A DNA stretch of 64,000 nucleotides from contig JAFPWG010000002.1 of the NCBI GenBank assembly GCA_017395045.1, positions 1 to 64,000 on the forward strand, given 5' to 3'. Source of the stretch: Bacteroidales bacterium (GTDB taxonomy: Bacteria > Bacteroidota > Bacteroidia > Bacteroidales > UBA932). Under the pieces are notes generated by a model. That model saw only the letters and a program-made list of their open reading frames with translations, searched no databases and had not been told where the DNA came from. The position numbers were made by a program, and so were the translations under genes. Of this stretch, positions 60,496-64,000 are shown in pieces (the first letter of the stretch is position 1; each line of letters begins with the position of its first letter).

Positions 60496-62672
60496 CCGAT
60501 ATCTTCGAGGGACTGAACAGCCGGCAGAAGGAGGCCGTGACCGCGACGGAGGGACGGATCCGCGTCGTGGCCGGGGCCGGTACGGGCAAGACGAAGGCCC
60601 TCACGCACCGGTATGCCTACCTGGTGAACGCCGTGGGCATCGACCCGGCGAACATTCTGTGCCTCACTTTCACGAACAAGGCGGCCGCCGAGATGCGCGC
60701 CCGCATCGCCGGGATGGTCCACAGCGGCGACTACAACGACTTCGTGTGCACCATCCACGGTTTCTGCGTAAAGTTCCTCCGGAAGGAAATCTACCGGCTC
60801 GGCTTCCCCAAGGGATTCACCGTCCTGGACGAGGAAGACCGCAAGGCCGTGGCCAAGCAGGCGATGGACGAGCTGGGCCTCAAGCGTACCGAAAAGACAG
60901 TCAAGCAGTTCCTGGACGCCATCTCCATCGACAAGGCCCTGAACGGGTACATCCAGGCCTATATGCTCCCGGGGGCGGTCATCACCGATGAAATGCGCAG
61001 GACCTCCCGCCTGGCAGGTTACGTCGCCCTGCAGATGAAGCACTATGCCCTGGACTTCGACGACCTCATCAACTTCACGAAATACATCCTGGACCGCTTC
61101 CCCGACGCCTGCGAATGGTGGCAGAACACGCTGAACTACATCATGGTGGACGAGGCGCAGGACTGCAACCTGGACGACTGGGACCTGGTGGAGCGGCTCG
61201 CCGCGAAACATCGGAACCTGTTCATCGTGGGCGATCCCGACCAGGCCATCTACGAATGGCGCGGCGCCCGGCCGGACCTGTTCGTACAGTTCGCCGCCGA
61301 CAGGACCATCATTTTGGACGAGAACTACCGGTCCACCCCGCAGGTCCTGGACGTCGCCAACGAGGTGATCTCAAGCAACCGGAACCGGGTTCCGAAAGAC
61401 CTCTTCACCCGGAAGGCCGAAGGACGTCCCGTCATCCACTTCCACGGAAAGACCGAGAAGGAGGAAACGGACTGGATCGTCGCCCAGGTCAAGGCGCTGC
61501 TCGCCGCGGGCGCGAAGGTCAATGACATCGCGGTCCTGTACCGGAGCACCTACCAGTCCCGCGCCCTGGAGCAGGCCCTCATCGGCGCCCGGATCGACTA
61601 TACCGTCTGGGGCGGAACCCGCTTCTTCGAGCGGCGGGAGATCAAGGATGCCCTCAGCTATCTCCGTCTCGTGAACAACCAGGACGACGACCTTTCCTTC
61701 GAACGCATCGTCAATGTCCCTTCCCGCAAGCTCGGGAAGAAATTCCTGGACACCCTCCGGGCCGACGCCGACCGTGACGGCATCTCCCTGTTCAGCGCCC
61801 TCCAGATCCGGGACGGATACGGGAAAACGGCCGCCCAGGCCTTCGTGGACCTGATCGAGGATGCCAAGGCCTTCGCCCTGGAGCACCGCGTGAGCGACCT
61901 GCTGGACCGCCTGCTGGACCGCTCCGGCCTCAAGCAGGCCATCCGCGAGGACCAGGACGAGGACCGGCTGGAGAACCTGGACGAACTCCTGTCCTCCGTC
62001 CGCTTCTACGAGAGCGTCCGGACTCCGGAGGAATCCACCTTGTCCGACTACCTCCAGGACATCGCCCTCCTCACGAACGACGACCATCGCCGCGACGTGC
62101 CGACCCTCAAGCTGATGACGATCCACCAGGCCAAGGGCCTCGAGTTCCCCTTCGTATTCATCACCGGCCTGTCCGAGGGCATCTTCCCGAATCTCCGGAC
62201 CATCCGGGAATACAAGAAACGGGGCGAGGAAGAGGAGCGCCGCTTGATGTACGTGGCCGTTACTCGCGCCGAAAAGGCCTTGTTCCTCACCGAATCGGAA
62301 GGATACAACCTGTCCACGAAGATGAACAAGTACCCGTCCCGCTTCCTCGCTGAGATTAAGCGGGAAACGGTTGTTACAGAGGGATTTATACCCGAAGAAC
62401 TCTGGCGCGGGACCCGGAACCTCATCCACGTGCTGGACGAGGAACTGGACCCTGCCAGGCCCATTTCCCTGGACGACACCGACTTCACCGCCGAGCGGGC
62501 AGAACTGCAGAGCCCCTTCCGCATCGGCGAAACCGTCACCCATGCCGTCTTCGGCGAAGGCGTGATCCGCGCCGCCAACAAGGAGTGGACCACCTTCGAG
62601 GTAGAGTTTGCCGACGGCAAGGTACGCTCCCTCCGCGCCGCGTTCCTGAAACCGGCAGACCTGCCGGAATGA
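60492..62672 (+). CDS. UvrD/PcrA/Rep-type ATP-dependent DNA helicase
   Basis: A 726-residue superfamily 1A helicase: Q-motif GLNSRQKEAVTA (residues 6-17), Walker A VVAGAGTGKTKALTHRYAYL, motif Ia LTFTNKAAAEM, Walker B YIMVDEAQDCN, motif III IVGDPDQAIYEWRGA, IV LDENYRSTPQVL, V MTIHQAKGLEFPFVFI and VI RLMYVAVTRAEKAL. C-terminal ~60 residues include a GETVTHAVFGEGVI tail like that of PcrA/UvrD, which binds RNA polymerase. Role in repair or conflict resolution. ATG overlaps pncA. Confidence 0.95.
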   Translation: MTDIFEGLNSRQKEAVTATEGRIRVVAGAGTGKTKALTHRYAYLVNAVGIDPANILCLTFTNKAAAEMRARIAGMVHSGDYNDFVCTIHGFCVKFLRKEIYRLGFPKGFTVLDEEDRKAVAKQAMDELGLKRTEKTVKQFLDAISIDKALNGYIQAYMLPGAVITDEMRRTSRLAGYVALQMKHYALDFDDLINFTKYILDRFPDACEWWQNTLNYIMVDEAQDCNLDDWDLVERLAAKHRNLFIVGDPDQAIYEWRGARPDLFVQFAADRTIILDENYRSTPQVLDVANEVISSNRNRVPKDLFTRKAEGRPVIHFHGKTEKEETDWIVAQVKALLAAGAKVNDIAVLYRSTYQSRALEQALIGARIDYTVWGGTRFFERREIKDALSYLRLVNNQDDDLSFERIVNVPSRKLGKKFLDTLRADADRDGISLFSALQIRDGYGKTAAQAFVDLIEDAKAFALEHRVSDLLDRLLDRSGLKQAIREDQDEDRLENLDELLSSVRFYESVRTPEESTLSDYLQDIALLTNDDHRRDVPTLKLMTIHQAKGLEFPFVFITGLSEGIFPNLRTIREYKKRGEEEERRLMYVAVTRAEKALFLTESEGYNLSTKMNKYPSRFLAEIKRETVVTEGFIPEELWRGTRNLIHVLDEELDPARPISLDDTDFTAERAELQSPFRIGETVTHAVFGEGVIRAANKEWTTFEVEFADGKVRSLRAAFLKPADLPE

Positions 62673-62696
62673 CGCGGTTATTCGGAATAAATTTTG

Positions 62697-62704
62697 TATC
62701 TTTG
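62697..62704 (+). promoter_or_regulatory. -7 box of the exbB-exbD operon
   Basis: TATCTTTG, 56 nt before the ATG at 62761. Confidence 0.65.
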
Positions 62705-62760
62705 CAAGTTGGTTACGCACGTGTGCGTGAACGAGTGAAAAAACGATAATACAAACAGAT

Positions 62761-63486
62761 ATGCTTTTCAACCTTTTGCAGACAGACACGCTGGTCCAGA
62801 CAGCCGAAGAGGCTGTGGAGCAGGTGGTTGCGGCTCCTGCCGCGCAGCCGGCCGAGATGAGCGAAAGCCTCTTCTCGATGTTCAAGATGGGCGGTCCCCT
62901 GATGTGGGTCCTGCTCGCCCTGTCCGTCATCGCCATTTACATCATCGGACGCAAGTGGTGGTCCATCCGCCAGGCCTCGAAGATCGACCCGAACTTCATG
63001 AACGACATCCGCGACTACATGAACGCGGGCAAGACGAAGTCGGCCGTCACCCTGTGCCGGAAGTATGACAACCCGGTCGCCCGGATGATCGAGACCGGCA
63101 TCCACCGCCTGGGCCGTCCGATGAACGACATCCAGTCCGCCGTCGAGAACACCGGCAACATCGAGGTCTCCCGCCTCGAGAAAGGCCTGCCGATCCTCGC
63201 GACCATCGCCGGCGGCGCCCCGATGATCGGTTTCCTCGGCACCGTGCTGGGCATGGTCAAGGCCTTCTTCAACATGTCCAAGGCCGGCAACAACATCGAC
63301 ATCACCCTCCTCAGCGACGGTATCTACACCGCCATGCTCACCACCGTGGGCGGCCTGATCGTGGGCATCATCGCCTACTTCGGCTACAACTGGCTCACCT
63401 CCAAGGTCTCCAACCTGGTGTACAAGATGGAGAGTTCCTCCATGGAGTTCATCGACATCGTCCTTCACGAACCCGGAGAGGAATAA
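62761..63486 (+). CDS. exbB: MotA/TolQ/ExbB proton channel protein
   Basis: A 241-residue inner-membrane protein with three helices (residues ~45-67, ~160-185, ~200-225). The conserved ExbB stretch is GLPILATIAGGAPMIGFLGT (helix 2), followed by LLSDGIYTAMLTTVGGLIVG (helix 3). It forms the motor with ExbD and powers TonB receptors such as the one at 38903. An Ala/Glu-rich N-terminal part (~10-35) faces the periplasm. Confidence 0.93.
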   Translation: MLFNLLQTDTLVQTAEEAVEQVVAAPAAQPAEMSESLFSMFKMGGPLMWVLLALSVIAIYIIGRKWWSIRQASKIDPNFMNDIRDYMNAGKTKSAVTLCRKYDNPVARMIETGIHRLGRPMNDIQSAVENTGNIEVSRLEKGLPILATIAGGAPMIGFLGTVLGMVKAFFNMSKAGNNIDITLLSDGIYTAMLTTVGGLIVGIIAYFGYNWLTSKVSNLVYKMESSSMEFIDIVLHEPGEE

Positions 63487-63490
63487 GCCT

Positions 63491-63901
63491 ATGGCACTGA
63501 AGAGAAACACCAAGGTGGACGCTTCGTTCGCGTTGTCCTCGATGACGGACATCGTGTTCCTCCTGCTGATCTTCTTCCTGGTGACCTCCACCCTCATCAA
63601 CCCGAACGCCCTCAAGCTCCTCCTTCCCAAGAGCACGGGCCAGATCGGAGCGAAGGCCACCGTGAGCGTCAGCATCAAGGACTGGGGCAACGACACCTAC
63701 ACTTACCACCTGAACGGAGACCAGAATCCGGCCTCCTATGAGGAGGTGGAGGACGGGCTCATCGACCTGCTCAGCAGCGAGGAAGACCCGACCTTCTCCA
63801 TCTTCTCCGACCAGAGCGTTCCCGTGGGCGAAATCGTGGGAATCATGAACATCGCCAAGCGGAACCACTACAAGGTAATCCTGGCGACACAACCCGAGTA
63901 A
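63491..63901 (+). CDS. exbD: ExbD/TolR biopolymer transport protein
   Basis: A 136-residue protein with one helix carrying the essential Asp: SSMTDIVFLLLIFFLVTSTL (Asp at residue ~19). The periplasmic domain follows (~45-136). It starts 4 nt after exbB. Some Bacteroidota operons carry two ExbD; only one is visible here. Confidence 0.93.
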   Translation: MALKRNTKVDASFALSSMTDIVFLLLIFFLVTSTLINPNALKLLLPKSTGQIGAKATVSVSIKDWGNDTYTYHLNGDQNPASYEEVEDGLIDLLSSEEDPTFSIFSDQSVPVGEIVGIMNIAKRNHYKVILATQPE

Positions 63902-63904
63902 ACG

Positions 63905-64000
63905 ATGCAGCCGTATCTCCGCACCAGACAGCAGCAGGACAAGCGGGCCCGGACCACGGGTCTCGTCGTCACCGGCGTCGTGCACGCGCTGGCCGCCGTC
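63905..64000 (+). CDS. TonB/TolA-like protein (partial, N-terminus only)
   Basis: Only 32 codons are in the window, starting MQPYLRTRQQQDKRARTTGL and entering a hydrophobic helix (VVTGVVHALAAV). A basic N-terminus followed by one membrane helix right after exbD is what a TonB or TolA protein looks like. The C-terminal domain lies outside, so the family is inferred from position. Confidence 0.6.
   Translation, partial: MQPYLRTRQQQDKRARTTGLVVTGVVHALAAV

Overview
The window is a piece of a Bacteroidales (Bacteroidota) chromosome from a GC-rich, probably gut- or rumen-type lineage. The evidence is the repeated Bacteroidota sigma-type -7 box TAnnTTTG in front of many genes, the near absence of Shine-Dalgarno sequences, and the gene families (TonB receptor with DUF4876/DUF6850 partners, DUF3078, BACON-domain lipoprotein, CotH lipoprotein, DUF4421, short ProS, YhfC and CPBP proteases). 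A placement near the Cryptobacteroides/RC9 type groups is only a guess. No rRNA, tRNA, CRISPR array, complete insertion sequence or phage was recognised.

Region 1 (about 1-14,280) is an accessory island of small gene modules on both strands: an HTH regulator with a membrane partner, an AraC regulator divergent from a hydrolase/cyclophilin-like/flavoprotein operon, two Fic proteins, an AT-rich orphan, a DUF4421 outer-membrane gene broken by an in-frame stop, two isoprenylcysteine-methyltransferase-like membrane enzymes with an alpha/beta hydrolase, a YhfC protease, a cation-efflux transporter and a GNAT. Between the modules lie eight copies of a two-box motif on the plus strand, GTTCGA-15 nt-GTCTAC. 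The spacing is exactly 15 in all eight, the orientation is always the same whatever the flanking genes do, and seven copies are followed at once by a rho-independent terminator. Fragments of other genes (an AraC C-terminus and two N-terminal scraps) also sit there. This looks like a cassette-style array built by recombination at the motif, but no recombinase is in view.

Region 2 (14,280-16,500) is cysK-cysE behind a probable cysteine-sensing attenuator: a promoter, a 24-residue leader peptide with four consecutive Cys codons starting about 6 nt after the -7 box, and an intrinsic terminator before cysK.

Region 3 (16,500-32,400) holds envelope and housekeeping genes: a lipoprotein/FadL-like porin/lipid kinase/LtaS-like operon; proS, DUF3078 and tilS; lpxD-lpxC-lpxA-wbqC, with LpxC lacking the FabZ domain usual in this phylum; and an AmmeMemoRadiSam-type operon (fused Memo-AMMECR1, radical SAM enzyme, AlaX-like editing protein).

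Region 4 (32,400-37,060) is the classic rimP-nusA-infB operon, with a strong hairpin and U-run in its leader. Region 5 (37,060-49,500) is a CotH lipoprotein followed by an outer-membrane system: TonB receptor, DUF4876 lipoprotein, DUF6850 barrel, a further lipoprotein, a zinc metalloprotease and a BACON/leucine-rich-repeat lipoprotein. Region 6 (49,500-64,000) is core metabolism: DoxX-like protein and tmk; folP; a DivIC/FtsB-like protein; nucleotidyltransferase and CPBP protease; an AmgK-RapZ fusion with a MurU-like enzyme (peptidoglycan recycling); a phytase-like lipoprotein; pncB and pncA (NAD salvage); a UvrD-type helicase; and exbB-exbD with the start of a TonB/TolA-like gene running off the end. 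A 108-bp element with terminal inverted repeats occurs twice, at 7,406 and 55,308.
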